Source: DASUCS01 sp041166385 (GTDB lineage: Bacteria; Actinomycetota; Acidimicrobiia; Acidimicrobiales; JACDCH01). Taken from it: DNA of 64,000 bases. The stretch is taken from NCBI GenBank assembly GCA_041166385.1, contig JBEEFW010000123.1, positions 23,108 to 87,107 on the forward strand, written 5' to 3'. This document shows, in pieces, positions 16,777 to 24,469 of the stretch. Numbering within the stretch: the stretch's first letter is position 1; every line of letters begins with the position of its first letter. The position numbers and the translations under genes were made by a program. The notes under the pieces are model-generated. The model did no database searches and was not told where the DNA came from. It saw nothing but the letters and a program-made list of their open reading frames with translations.

Positions 16777-18224
16777 GAGTCGCCCGCCGTCGGCGTGTCG
16801 ATCTGGGCGCGCTGCAGCCGACCCGAGTAGTCGACGTACACGGTCTTGATCTGGCTGAACTGCTCGATGCCTCTCGCGCCGGCTTCGCGAAACCCGTTGC
16901 CGGTGTGTTTGGTGCCCCCGAACGGGAGCGGGATCTCGGCGCCGATCGTGGGGGCGTTCACGTAGACGATCCCAGTGTCGATGCGGTCGACCGCGTGCAG
17001 CGCGGCGTTGATGTCGCGGGTGTAGATCGCCGCGGACAGGCCGTATTCGACGGAGTTGACGACCCCGATGGCCTCGTCGAGATCACCGATCTCGAGCACG
17101 GTCAGGACCGGCCCGAACACCTCTTCTCTCGCGATGCGATGCTCCGGTTTCACGTCGACCAGGACCGTGGGCTCGACGAACGTGCCGCCCTCGCATCCGT
17201 CGACGTCGAGCCGGAGCCGGCCGCCCGTCGCAATGTGAATGCCTTCCTTGCGCGCCGCCTCGATGACACCGAGGATGCGGTCGCCGGACGCCCGGTTGAT
17301 CACCGGACCGACGTCGGTACCCGGAAGGCAGGGATCGCCGAGCCGCAAGGCGGCCGCACGCGCTGTGATGCGCTCGACCAGCTCCGACGCGATCGCGGGA
17401 TCGACGATCAGCCGCGAGGTCGACGTGCAGCGCTGCCCGGCTGTGCCGAACGCTCCGAAGATCACCCCATCGACGACGAGATCGAGGTCAGCGTCGGCGC
17501 GCACGATCATCGCGTTCTTGCCGCCGAGCTCGAGCGAGACGAGTCGCGGGCCTGTCTCCATCGCCGCGGCCGCGACCTTGCGGCCGGTCGGCACCGAGCC
17601 GGTGAAGCTCACCGCACTGATGCCGGGATGCGTGGCCAGCGCGGCGGCCGGCTCGGCAAAGCCGTGCACGATCTGGATCAGCGCGCGGGGCACTCCGGCC
17701 TCGATGCACGCGGCGACGAAGGCGTCGGCGCACGCCGGCGAATGCTCTGACGGCTTCAACACGATTCCGTTGCCGGCCAGGAGTGCGGGGAAGCACTTCC
17801 ACGACGGGATGGCCACGGGGAAGTTCCACGGCGTGATCATCCCGACGACCCCGACGGGTTGGCGGGTCGTCCACGCCATCTTGTCGGCCAACTCGGACGG
17901 GACCGTTTCGCCCCACGCGCTGCGCCCTTGGCCGGCGACGAAGTCGGCCATGTCGACCGCTTCCTGCACGTCGCCGCCGGCCTCGACCAAGACCTTGCCG
18001 ACTTCGCGGCTGACGAGCTCTGCGAGCTCATCCTTGCGGCCGGCGAGCACTGCGCCCGCTCGCGCGATGACTGCCGCTCGGGCGGGAATCGGCAGTGCGG
18101 CCCAGGAGCGCTGCGCCTCGGAAGCCGTCGCCACGGCCTCGTCGACAGCGCCCGCGTCGGCGGCCTCGAACGATCCGATGACCTCCGCAGGTCGAGCAGG
18201 ATTGACGGAATCGAACGATGACAT
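16773..18224 (-). CDS. Semialdehyde-type aldehyde dehydrogenase
   Basis: A 483-residue ALDH-superfamily enzyme. Catalytic Asn134 (TPWNFPV), Glu232 (SLELGGKN) and Cys266 (GQRCTS) are in place, and the N-terminal NAD-binding and C-terminal oligomerisation blocks are complete. The true start is the ATG at 18224, preceded by GGAGG 8 bases upstream; the frame remains open far upstream, but that region overlaps the divergent regulator. It is coupled with the class III aminotransferase and divergent from the RpiR-type regulator, which is probably its controller. Likely substrates are succinate, glutarate or aminoadipate semialdehydes. Confidence 0.9.
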   Translation of the reverse strand: MSSFDSVNPARPAEVIGSFEAADAGAVDEAVATASEAQRSWAALPIPARAAVIARAGAVLAGRKDELAELVSREVGKVLVEAGGDVQEAVDMADFVAGQGRSAWGETVPSELADKMAWTTRQPVGVVGMITPWNFPVAIPSWKCFPALLAGNGIVLKPSEHSPACADAFVAACIEAGVPRALIQIVHGFAEPAAALATHPGISAVSFTGSVPTGRKVAAAAMETGPRLVSLELGGKNAMIVRADADLDLVVDGVIFGAFGTAGQRCTSTSRLIVDPAIASELVERITARAAALRLGDPCLPGTDVGPVINRASGDRILGVIEAARKEGIHIATGGRLRLDVDGCEGGTFVEPTVLVDVKPEHRIAREEVFGPVLTVLEIGDLDEAIGVVNSVEYGLSAAIYTRDINAALHAVDRIDTGIVYVNAPTIGAEIPLPFGGTKHTGNGFREAGARGIEQFSQIKTVYVDYSGRLQRAQIDTPTAGDS

Positions 18225-18272
18225 GAGTGGAACCTCCGTTTCTGCTCGGTGCCATAGCGTAACATTTGTTTC
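18225..18272. promoter_or_regulatory. Divergent promoter/operator region
   Basis: A 48-bp gap between the starts of the aldehyde dehydrogenase and the RpiR-type regulator. It is A/T-richer than its surroundings and contains AACATTTGTT, a perfect 4+4 palindrome with a 2-base centre (at about 18261-18270). A divergently placed regulator commonly binds such a site to control both directions. No footprint or second site is available, so the operator assignment is a guess. Confidence 0.35.
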
Positions 18273-19115
18273 ATGACAGTCGGGGTCCGGGTGCAGGACC
18301 TGCGGGATGAGCTCACCGTGGCCGAGCGGAAGCTGGCCGAGGTGGTTCTCGGCGAGCCCCAGACCGTGGCGTTCGGCACCGTGGCATCGCTGGCCCGCGC
18401 CGCCGGCACGAGTGGTGCCAGCGTGGTGCGGTTCGCGAACCATCTCGGCTACGAGGGTTTCATCGAGTTGCAGGCGGCCGTCCAGCAGGAGCTGGCGGGT
18501 CATCTGCGTCCGGCCGTCGAGCGCATCCGCCAGCCCGCACACGACGACGTCGTCGGTCGCACGATGGCGGTCGAGGTCGACAACGTCGTGGCGTCGCTCG
18601 AGGCCATCGACCGCCGCATGCTCAGTGCCGCGGCTGCACGCCTCGCCGCCCCCAAGGCCCGTGTCGTCGTCCTGCCGGGTAGCGCGTCGTTCGGCGTTGG
18701 CTATCACCTCGCCGATCAACTCGGCTTGCTGCGCGACGGGGTCACGTTGGCGTGGGGCTCCCCCGCTCCGGTCACCGCGACGCTGGCTGCCCTCAAGCGC
18801 ACTGACGTGCTCGTGGCGATCGACGTTCGGCGCTACGACGTGGCCGTGCTCGACGGCACCTCACTCGTGGCCGACCGCGGAGTCCCGCTCATCGCCATCA
18901 CCGACTCCGCGTTGTCGCCACTGGCCACGCGGGCGACGGCGACGTTCACGATCGCCGGCGAAGGCGCCGGTCCGTTCGACAGCCAGACCGGAGCGATGGC
19001 GGTGGCCAACGCCCTGATCACCTCCGTGGCGCAACGGCTGCGAGCGACCGCCACCCGACGGCTCGACCGCGTCGAGCAGGCGTGGCGAACGGCGGGCGTG
19101 CTCACCGATTCGTAG
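18273..19115 (+). CDS. RpiR/MurR-family transcriptional regulator
   Basis: A 280-residue regulator with an N-terminal helix-turn-helix domain (about 15-75; LARAAGTSGASVVRFANHLG is the recognition region) and a C-terminal SIS phosphosugar-type domain (about 125-250; VVVLPGSASFGVGYHLADQL). RpiR proteins usually sense a phosphorylated sugar or related metabolite through the SIS domain and act as repressors or activators. It is divergent from the aldehyde dehydrogenase/aminotransferase pair and followed, 10 bases later, by the gamma-glutamyltransferase-like gene, so it probably regulates one or both. Confidence 0.9.
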   Translation: MTVGVRVQDLRDELTVAERKLAEVVLGEPQTVAFGTVASLARAAGTSGASVVRFANHLGYEGFIELQAAVQQELAGHLRPAVERIRQPAHDDVVGRTMAVEVDNVVASLEAIDRRMLSAAAARLAAPKARVVVLPGSASFGVGYHLADQLGLLRDGVTLAWGSPAPVTATLAALKRTDVLVAIDVRRYDVAVLDGTSLVADRGVPLIAITDSALSPLATRATATFTIAGEGAGPFDSQTGAMAVANALITSVAQRLRATATRRLDRVEQAWRTAGVLTDS

Positions 19116-19125
19116 GCTGCGCTCC

Positions 19126-20697
19126 GTGCACACCGTCACACGTCATGCCCCGCGAGGCATGGTCGCCTCCGTCGATCATCTTGCGTCCGCCGCCGGTGTC
19201 GCGATGCTCCAGCGGGGCGGGTCGGCCGCCGACGCCGCCATCGCCGCCAGCGCGGTGCTCGCCGTCACCGCTCCGCACCTCTGCGGGATGGGTGGCGACC
19301 TGTTCGCCCTGGTGCATCAGGGCGACGGCGCGCCGGAGGCGTTGAATGCCTCCGGACGAGCCGGCAGTGGCGCCGATCCTGTCCAGCTGCGGCTCGAAGG
19401 TCACGACGTCATGCCGTTCGCCGACGATCTGCGTGCCGCGCCGGTGCCCGGGTGCGTCGACGGCTGGCTCGCGCTCCACGAACGCTTTGGTCGTCTCGCG
19501 CTGGCCACGGTGCTCGAACCGGCGATCGTCTACGCGGCGAGCGGTTTCCCCGCGTCGCCGTTGCTCGCCGGCATGGCCGGTCAGCTTCGGGGGGTCGAGG
19601 GCGCCGAGGATCTCACCGGCGCGGGCCGGCTCGGGCACGGCGATCTCGTACGGCGGCCCGGTGTCGCGCTCTCGCTGCAAGCCGTCGCGGCGCACGGCCG
19701 GTCCGGCTTCTATCAAGGGCTCTTCGGCGAAGGGCTGCTCGCCATCGGGAACGGCGAGTACGCACCCGCCGATCTCGCCACGCCGCTGGCCGACTGGGTG
19801 GAACCGCTGTCGGTCAACGTGTGGGGCCACGACGTGTGGACGATCCCACCGAACTCGCAGGGCTACCTCACCTTGCTCGGAGTGGCGATCGTCGAAGACC
19901 TTCCGCTCCCCGACGCGCCCGACGACGGATTATGGCCGCATCTGCTCGTCGAGGCGGCGCGCGCCGCGGCATACGACCGGCCCCAGCGGCTCTACGAAGG
20001 TGCCGACGTGTCGTCGTTGTTCACGTCGGATGAGGTCGCGCGCCGTCGCGCCATGATCGACGCGGACTCGCGCGCGACGCTCGCTTCACCTGCAGGCGCC
20101 GGCGACACCATGTATCTGTGCGCGGTCGACAGCGAGCGCATGGGCGTTTCGCTCATCCAGTCGAACGCCAAGGGCTTCGGGTGCAACGTGTTCGAACCGA
20201 CGACAGGCATCGGCTTGCACAACCGCGGCATCGGCTTCTCGCTCGAGCCGGGCCATCCGGCTGAGTACGGCCCCGGCAAGCGTCCGCCACACACGCTGGC
20301 ACCGGCGCTCATCACGCGCCCCGATGGATCGCTTCGAGCGGTCATCGGCACGATGGGCGGCGATGCGCAGCCACAGATCCTGCTGCAGCTGATCACCCGC
20401 CTGCTCCGCCATGGCGAGGTGGCGGGGTCGGTCATCGGGGCGCCGCGCTGGGCGCTGATCGGTTCCGGCGCATCGGGCTTCGACACATGGGCCGATCCCG
20501 ACGGGGCCAGCGTGGCCATCGAGACCATCGCCCCTCCCGCGTGGGGTGAGGCGTTGCGCGAGCGCGGTCATGCCGTCGACGAGATCGACGGCATCTTCGG
20601 TTCGTTCGGCCACGCCCATGTCATCGAGGTGACGAACGACGGCCTCGCCGGCGCCGCTGATCCGCGCGCGCTGATCGGCGCCGCCGCGGGGTACTGA
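19126..20697 (+). CDS. Gamma-glutamyltransferase-like Ntn hydrolase
   Basis: A 523-residue GGT-family protein. The family is made as a proenzyme that cleaves itself before a catalytic Thr; here Thr328 (AGDTMYLCAVD) lines up with that nucleophile. The flanking TTH of classical GGT is replaced by TMY, so the substrate pocket may differ. The N-terminal GGSAADAAIAAS and HLCGMGGDLF and the C-terminal GTMGGDAQPQI are typical. No signal peptide is visible, unlike secreted GGTs, so the enzyme may act in the cytoplasm, perhaps on gamma-glutamyl amines in the pathway of the nearby aminotransferase and dehydrogenase. The stop codon is the first three bases of the 9-bp direct repeat flanking element copy 1. 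Confidence 0.88.
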   Translation: MHTVTRHAPRGMVASVDHLASAAGVAMLQRGGSAADAAIAASAVLAVTAPHLCGMGGDLFALVHQGDGAPEALNASGRAGSGADPVQLRLEGHDVMPFADDLRAAPVPGCVDGWLALHERFGRLALATVLEPAIVYAASGFPASPLLAGMAGQLRGVEGAEDLTGAGRLGHGDLVRRPGVALSLQAVAAHGRSGFYQGLFGEGLLAIGNGEYAPADLATPLADWVEPLSVNVWGHDVWTIPPNSQGYLTLLGVAIVEDLPLPDAPDDGLWPHLLVEAARAAAYDRPQRLYEGADVSSLFTSDEVARRRAMIDADSRATLASPAGAGDTMYLCAVDSERMGVSLIQSNAKGFGCNVFEPTTGIGLHNRGIGFSLEPGHPAEYGPGKRPPHTLAPALITRPDGSLRAVIGTMGGDAQPQILLQLITRLLRHGEVAGSVIGAPRWALIGSGASGFDTWADPDGASVAIETIAPPAWGEALRERGHAVDEIDGIFGSFGHAHVIEVTNDGLAGAADPRALIGAAAGY

Positions 20698-20703
20698 CCT
20701 CAG
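20695..20703. repeat. Left 9-bp target duplication of element copy 1
   Basis: TGACCTCAG, repeated exactly at 21091-21099 on the other side of the element. The first three bases are the stop codon of the gamma-glutamyltransferase-like gene. A perfect 9-bp direct repeat abutting terminal inverted repeats is the classical trace of DNA transposition. Confidence 0.8.
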
Positions 20704-21090
20704 GGACTCCGCGGGTTTGCGTGGGTCGCCGGCGGCCGATTCGTAGGGGTCGGCGCTGGTCAGGATGGTGAAACAGCGCGATGAACAGGGCGTCCGGCGG
20801 CGCACGTCAAGGTGGGCGGTCGCGCCGAGGTCCTTTGTGGGCCCACAGCGACATGGAATGTCGCCAAGCGCGCCAAGACTTCGACGTCGACGACTATTGG
20901 CGCCGCTTGCGACACATCTCGTCGTCAAGCGCGCCAAGAGTTCGCGGCACGGCCGACCACCGCGGTGAACGCAGCCAGTACCTCGACCAGGAGCCGGCCT
21001 GCGGTTGACGCGCCCGACGTCGGTGCGTCCTTGCTGGGCTGTTCACGTCCGCGCTGCGACCGGTGGACCCACACAAAGGTAAGGAGAACC
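20704..21090. mobile_element. MITE-like structured element, copy 1 (387 bp)
   Basis: A non-coding element filling the gap between two convergent genes. Its ends are imperfect terminal inverted repeats of about 24 bp: the left tip GGACTCCGCGGGTTTG leads into CGTGGGTC, and the right tip, read outward-in on the other strand, is GGTTCTCCTTACC leading into TTTGTGTGGGTC. The interior matches copy 2 (30328-30715) at 161 of 180 positions, gap-free, over 20781-20960. It carries a 12-bp perfect palindrome (TGTGGGCCCACA, 20836-20847) and two hairpin units (20848-20878 and 20909-20939). No transposase is encoded. Reading frames exist in several frames, but the differences between copies are mostly amino-acid-changing, so I treat it as non-coding. 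Confidence 0.75.
20848..20939. repeat. Two 31-bp hairpin units, 61-bp period (copy 1)
   Basis: Unit 1 (20848-20878) begins GCGACATGGAATGTCGC, a 7-bp stem with a GGA loop, followed by CAAGCGCGCCAAGA. Unit 2 (20909-20939) has the same GCGACA start and the same CAAGCGCGCCAAGA tail but a different middle. They are separated by 30 bp that include TATTGGCGCC, able to pair with the GCGCCAA of the tail. Copy 2 has the same arrangement. Confidence 0.7.
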
Positions 21091-21099
21091 TGACCTCAG
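21091..21099. repeat. Right 9-bp target duplication of element copy 1
   Basis: Exact repeat of TGACCTCAG at 20695-20703. Bases 21096-21098 are the stop codon (TGA on the minus strand) of the crotonase gene. With the element removed, the two convergent genes would end two bases apart. Confidence 0.8.
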
Positions 21100-21911
21100 T
21101 CGCGGTCGGAGAACTTCGGGTCGCGCTTTTCGAAGTACGCAGTCACGGCCTCGACGTTGTTCTTGCTGCCGATCAACGAACCCATCGTTGCCGTCTCCGC
21201 CTTGAAGGCCTCGCCGAGGCTCACCTGCCCGGCCATGTTGATCAGTGCCTTCACGCCGTTGATCGCGCTCGGGTTCTTGCCGGCGATCTCGGTGGCGAGC
21301 TCCATTGCGGCCGCGTGCGGATCGTCAGCGACACGCGTGGCCAAGCCGATCGCGACGGCCTCTTCGCCCGACACCATCCGGCCGGTGAATGCGAGCTCCT
21401 TCGCGACGTCGAGCCCGACGAGTCGGGGAAGCATCTGCGTGCCGGTCATGTCGGGCACCAGCCCCCATCGGATCTCGAGCACCGAGAGCTTCGCGTCGGG
21501 AGCCACGATGCGAATGTCTGCAGACAACGCGAGCTGGATGCCGGCACCGACGGCCGGCCCGTGCACGGCTGCGATGACGGCCGCCGGCATCTCCGTCCAC
21601 ACGTAACACGCCTGCTGCGCGAGGTTCGTGATGCGCCCTTCTTCTCGGCGCCCGATGTCGCCGCCCGCGGTCGCGTCTGCCGCGGGCGCACCCGCCATGG
21701 CCTGGAAGCTCTCGAGGTCGAGCCCGGCGCAGAACCCCCGACCCGACCCGGACAGCACCACCGCCCGCACGGTGCGATCGGCTTTGATGCTCTCCCCCGC
21801 CTCGGCCAATGCATGGAACATCGCATTGTCGACAGCATTCAGCTTCTCGGGGCGGTTGAGCCGCACATCGGCGACGCCGCCTTGGATCTCGATCGTGACC
21901 CGGTCTGACAT
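21096..21911 (-). CDS. Enoyl-CoA hydratase/isomerase (crotonase) family protein
   Basis: A 271-residue crotonase-fold protein. The oxyanion-hole segment is GFCAGLDL (59-66) and the second is HGPAVGAGIQLALSADIR. In hydratases two glutamates activate water. Here the first position appears to be Gln126 (GAGIQLAL) while the second, Glu146 (VLEIRWG), is kept. It may therefore be an isomerase, hydrolase or other crotonase rather than a true hydratase. ATG start at 21911; longer readings overlap the divergent transglycosylase gene. Its stop codon lies in the right target duplication of element copy 1. Confidence 0.88.
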   Translation of the reverse strand: MSDRVTIEIQGGVADVRLNRPEKLNAVDNAMFHALAEAGESIKADRTVRAVVLSGSGRGFCAGLDLESFQAMAGAPAADATAGGDIGRREEGRITNLAQQACYVWTEMPAAVIAAVHGPAVGAGIQLALSADIRIVAPDAKLSVLEIRWGLVPDMTGTQMLPRLVGLDVAKELAFTGRMVSGEEAVAIGLATRVADDPHAAAMELATEIAGKNPSAINGVKALINMAGQVSLGEAFKAETATMGSLIGSKNNVEAVTAYFEKRDPKFSDRD

Positions 21912-21960
21912 GGGGCCATGCTCTCCCCTTCCGGCTCGAACCCGCAAGACTGGGGCCGCT

Positions 21961-23166
21961 GTGCTTCGTCCCCTTCTGCTCGCTTGTGTCCTTGGCGCGC
22001 TCGTCGCGCTGCTGCCCGCCGCGCCCTCCACGGCCGCGGGGCGAGGGGCCGTCGTGACGACGCCGACGGCCACCATCGCCCCGGAACTGAACGGTTTGCC
22101 CGTCGACGGCTTCGACTACCGGATCATCAAGGCGCAGGTCGATCAGGCTTCGACGGCGCTCTCCGCGGCCAAGTCGCTGTTGGCATCGTCCGCCACCGAG
22201 TTGACGAACCTTCAGCTCGAGGACACCCGCCTCACCACCCGGCTCGCGCAACAGACCGATCTCAAGAAAGAGGCCACGGTCAACCGCACGGCGGCGCGGG
22301 CCGGACTCCGTGCGCTCGCCATCGACAGCTACGTGCACGGGCAACTTGATCCTGGCGACGTCGTCGATGCCAACGTCGCCACGCGTCTCCTGGGCAACCG
22401 CACACTCACCCAGGCCGTGAGCGAGGAACAAGCGGCCAAACTGAAGGCGGCGACCGACGCGGTCGACAGCGCCGTCCGCACGATCACCGCAGACCTCGTG
22501 ACGCGCACCAACGGGAGGCAACGGATCGCGGCCGTGCAAGCCGCACACGATCAGGCCGCCACGGACGAGGTGCGACTGACCAACGATCTCACCAATCAAC
22601 AGGGCAACCTCGAACGGGCCCGCGTGACGGCCACCGTGGTCGGCGAGGACTTCGCCCTCGTCGCGCTCGACGCGTACTGGAAGGCCGCGCAGGCGATGGC
22701 CGGGGACGACCCGGACTGCGGTATCCCGTGGTGGGCGCTCGCGGGAATCACGCGCAGCGAGAGCCGGCACGGGACGTACGGCGGCGCCAAGCTCCTGTCG
22801 AACGGCGACGTGGACCGCGTGATCGTCGGTATCCCACTCGACGGAACGAACAACACGGCGCTCATCCCCGACACGGATGGCGGCGTCTACGACGGCGACC
22901 CGGTGTACGACCGAGCGGTCGGACCGATGCAGTTCATCCCGTCGACCTGGCGGCGCTGGGCCCGCGACGGCAACGGCGATCGCGCCCAGGACCCCAACAA
23001 CATCTACGACGCCGCGGCGGCGGCGGCGCACTACTTGTGCGCCAGCGGACCGATGCGTACCGACGACGACATGCGCCGCGGGTTTTTCAGCTACAACCAC
23101 TCCGACTCGTACGCCAACACCGTCCTCAACTACGCGAAGGCGTACGCGCAGTTCCGAATCGCGTAA
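21961..23166 (+). CDS. Secreted lytic transglycosylase (SLT/MltB type)
   Basis: A 401-residue exported cell-wall enzyme that cleaves the MurNAc-GlcNAc bond of peptidoglycan. The signal peptide is at 1-27 (LLLACVLGALVALLPAAPS). The next 200 residues are helical and coiled-coil-like, resembling the N-terminal spacer of RipA-type proteins. The catalytic domain (about 240-401) has the Glu in ITRSESRHGTYGG, then DRAVGPMQFIPSTWRRW and DPNNIYDAAAAAAHYLC, all diagnostic of the MltB-like lytic transglycosylases. GTG start at 21961. The downstream O-methyltransferase gene begins 16 bases later. Confidence 0.88.
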   Translation: MLRPLLLACVLGALVALLPAAPSTAAGRGAVVTTPTATIAPELNGLPVDGFDYRIIKAQVDQASTALSAAKSLLASSATELTNLQLEDTRLTTRLAQQTDLKKEATVNRTAARAGLRALAIDSYVHGQLDPGDVVDANVATRLLGNRTLTQAVSEEQAAKLKAATDAVDSAVRTITADLVTRTNGRQRIAAVQAAHDQAATDEVRLTNDLTNQQGNLERARVTATVVGEDFALVALDAYWKAAQAMAGDDPDCGIPWWALAGITRSESRHGTYGGAKLLSNGDVDRVIVGIPLDGTNNTALIPDTDGGVYDGDPVYDRAVGPMQFIPSTWRRWARDGNGDRAQDPNNIYDAAAAAAHYLCASGPMRTDDDMRRGFFSYNHSDSYANTVLNYAKAYAQFRIA

Positions 23167-23182
23167 GGAGCATCGCCAGCCG

Positions 23183-23842
23183 ATGACGAACCCGAAATCC
23201 TTCCAGCTGTCAGCTGAGATCCACGACTACCTGATCGCCCACAGCACTCCCGCGGACGACATCGAACGAGCACTCATCGAAGAGACGGCCGCGCTCGGCG
23301 ACATCGCGAGGATGCAGATCGCGCCAGAGCAAGGCGCCCTGTTGCGGATCCTCACTCGATTGCTCGGCGTCACGCGCGCTGTCGAGGTCGGCACGTTCAC
23401 CGGATACTCAGCGTTGTGCATCGCGCGCGGTCTCGCACCGCAAGGCCGCCTGCTGTGCTGCGACGTGAGCGATGAGTGGACGAAGATCGGACGGCGGCAC
23501 TGGGAAGCGGCCGGCGTCGCCGACCGCGTCGAGCTCCGACTCGGCCCTGCCCTCGACACATTGCAGTCGTTACCTCGTGAAGCCACGTTCGATCTCGCGT
23601 TCATCGATGCCGACAAGCCCAACTACGTCGCCTACTACGAAGAACTGCTGCCGAGGATGCGCGTCAACGGCCTCTTGATCGTGGACAACGTGCTGTGGAG
23701 TGGCTCCGTCGTCGATCCGAAGGCCAACGACGAGAACGTGCAGGCGATCCGCGCGTTCAACGACCACCTCGCGCAGGACGACCGGGTGGAGAAGGTGATG
23801 CTGCCGGTCAGCGACGGCATCACGCTGGCGCGCAAGCACTAG
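23183..23842 (+). CDS. SAM-dependent O-methyltransferase (caffeoyl-CoA type)
   Basis: A 219-residue class I methyltransferase of the methyltransf_3 (catechol/caffeoyl-CoA O-methyltransferase) family. The SAM-binding loop is VEVGTFTGYSALCIARGL, metal and substrate residues lie in DLAFIDADKPNYVAYYEEL, and the C-terminus ends GITLARKH as usual for the family. Substrate unknown; actinobacterial members methylate catechol-like groups in varied metabolites. ATG at 23183 with AAGGAG 12 bases upstream. The longer frame upstream runs through the transglycosylase gene. Confidence 0.9.
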   Translation: MTNPKSFQLSAEIHDYLIAHSTPADDIERALIEETAALGDIARMQIAPEQGALLRILTRLLGVTRAVEVGTFTGYSALCIARGLAPQGRLLCCDVSDEWTKIGRRHWEAAGVADRVELRLGPALDTLQSLPREATFDLAFIDADKPNYVAYYEELLPRMRVNGLLIVDNVLWSGSVVDPKANDENVQAIRAFNDHLAQDDRVEKVMLPVSDGITLARKH

Positions 23843-23950
23843 TCAGGCGAAAAAGCCGGCGGGAACCACTGGGTCATTCGGCCCGTTGTGCTCAACGAGG
23901 CCCAGAAGCGGCCGATCACGTGAGTAGGCACGAAGGGAAGAGGTGGTCAC

Positions 23951-24334
23951 GTGGAGCCTGCCGAGTTCGCTGAGCGATTGAGCGAACTGACCGGTCCCGA
24001 CATCGCCGCCCTGGCGGCGGCCCTGCGCCACGAGCTCGACTCCGCTGACGGCGAACTGTCGTGGTGGCGGGCAACGATCACCATCGGCGCGAACCTCAAG
24101 CGACATCACCGTTCGCGCGAAGCCGGACTCGCGGCGCACCGCGCGTCCGTCGCAGTGTTGGCCGCGGCCGCACGAACTGACACGAGCGTCAGCAAGGACG
24201 ACATCACCGTCGTGGCGCGAGCCGCGTCGGAAGTCGCTCGCGTGCTCGTGGCGGAACACGACCACGACGTGCCAGCGGCGACCATCGCGGTTTTGCTTGC
24301 CCCGTGGCGTCCGCTCGTCTCCGCAGCCGCATAG
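23951..24334 (+). CDS. Small unknown cytoplasmic protein
   Basis: Unrecognised 127-residue, almost wholly helical and alanine-rich protein. The most conserved-looking stretch is LSWWRATITIGANLKRHHR, followed by two long helices. I recall similar unannotated proteins from actinobacteria. GTG start at 23951 with GAAGAGG upstream. The 108-bp gap before it holds no other feature I can identify. A weak 5-bp stem (CACCC/GGGTG, 24344-24360) downstream could end its transcript. Confidence 0.55.
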   Translation: MEPAEFAERLSELTGPDIAALAAALRHELDSADGELSWWRATITIGANLKRHHRSREAGLAAHRASVAVLAAAARTDTSVSKDDITVVARAASEVARVLVAEHDHDVPAATIAVLLAPWRPLVSAAA

Positions 24335-24469
24335 TCCGATTCGCACCCCTTCCGAGGGTGTTGGCGCGCAGTTGTCATACACGGCGCGAACCACCGGGCT
24401 ACATTGCCGCTGCGGCGCGAGGTTGTGCCGCTAGTCACATGCTTCGCTAACCACTATCCGGGGGGAAAT

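Noticed and set aside
18225..18719. N-terminal extension of the aldehyde dehydrogenase upstream of 18224
   Set aside because: The frame is open upstream, but ALDH homology starts at 18224, a good GGAGG precedes that ATG, and the extension would overlap the divergent regulator gene.
20848..20939. CRISPR-like direct repeats with 30-bp spacers
   Set aside because: Only two units per element, the spacer is nearly the same in both copies rather than unique, and no cas genes are near.
20781..21008. A small protein shared by both element copies (MNRASGGAR.. and MNTTSGGAR..)
   Set aside because: The frame is open in both copies, but the 19 base differences in the compared 180 bases change about 13 of 60 residues, there is no ribosome binding site, and minus-strand frames are equally open. 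This is what a GC-rich non-coding repeat produces.
24344..24360. CACCC/GGGTG hairpin as terminator before the ABC operon
   Set aside because: Only five base pairs, no T-tract; too weak to call as a feature on its own.
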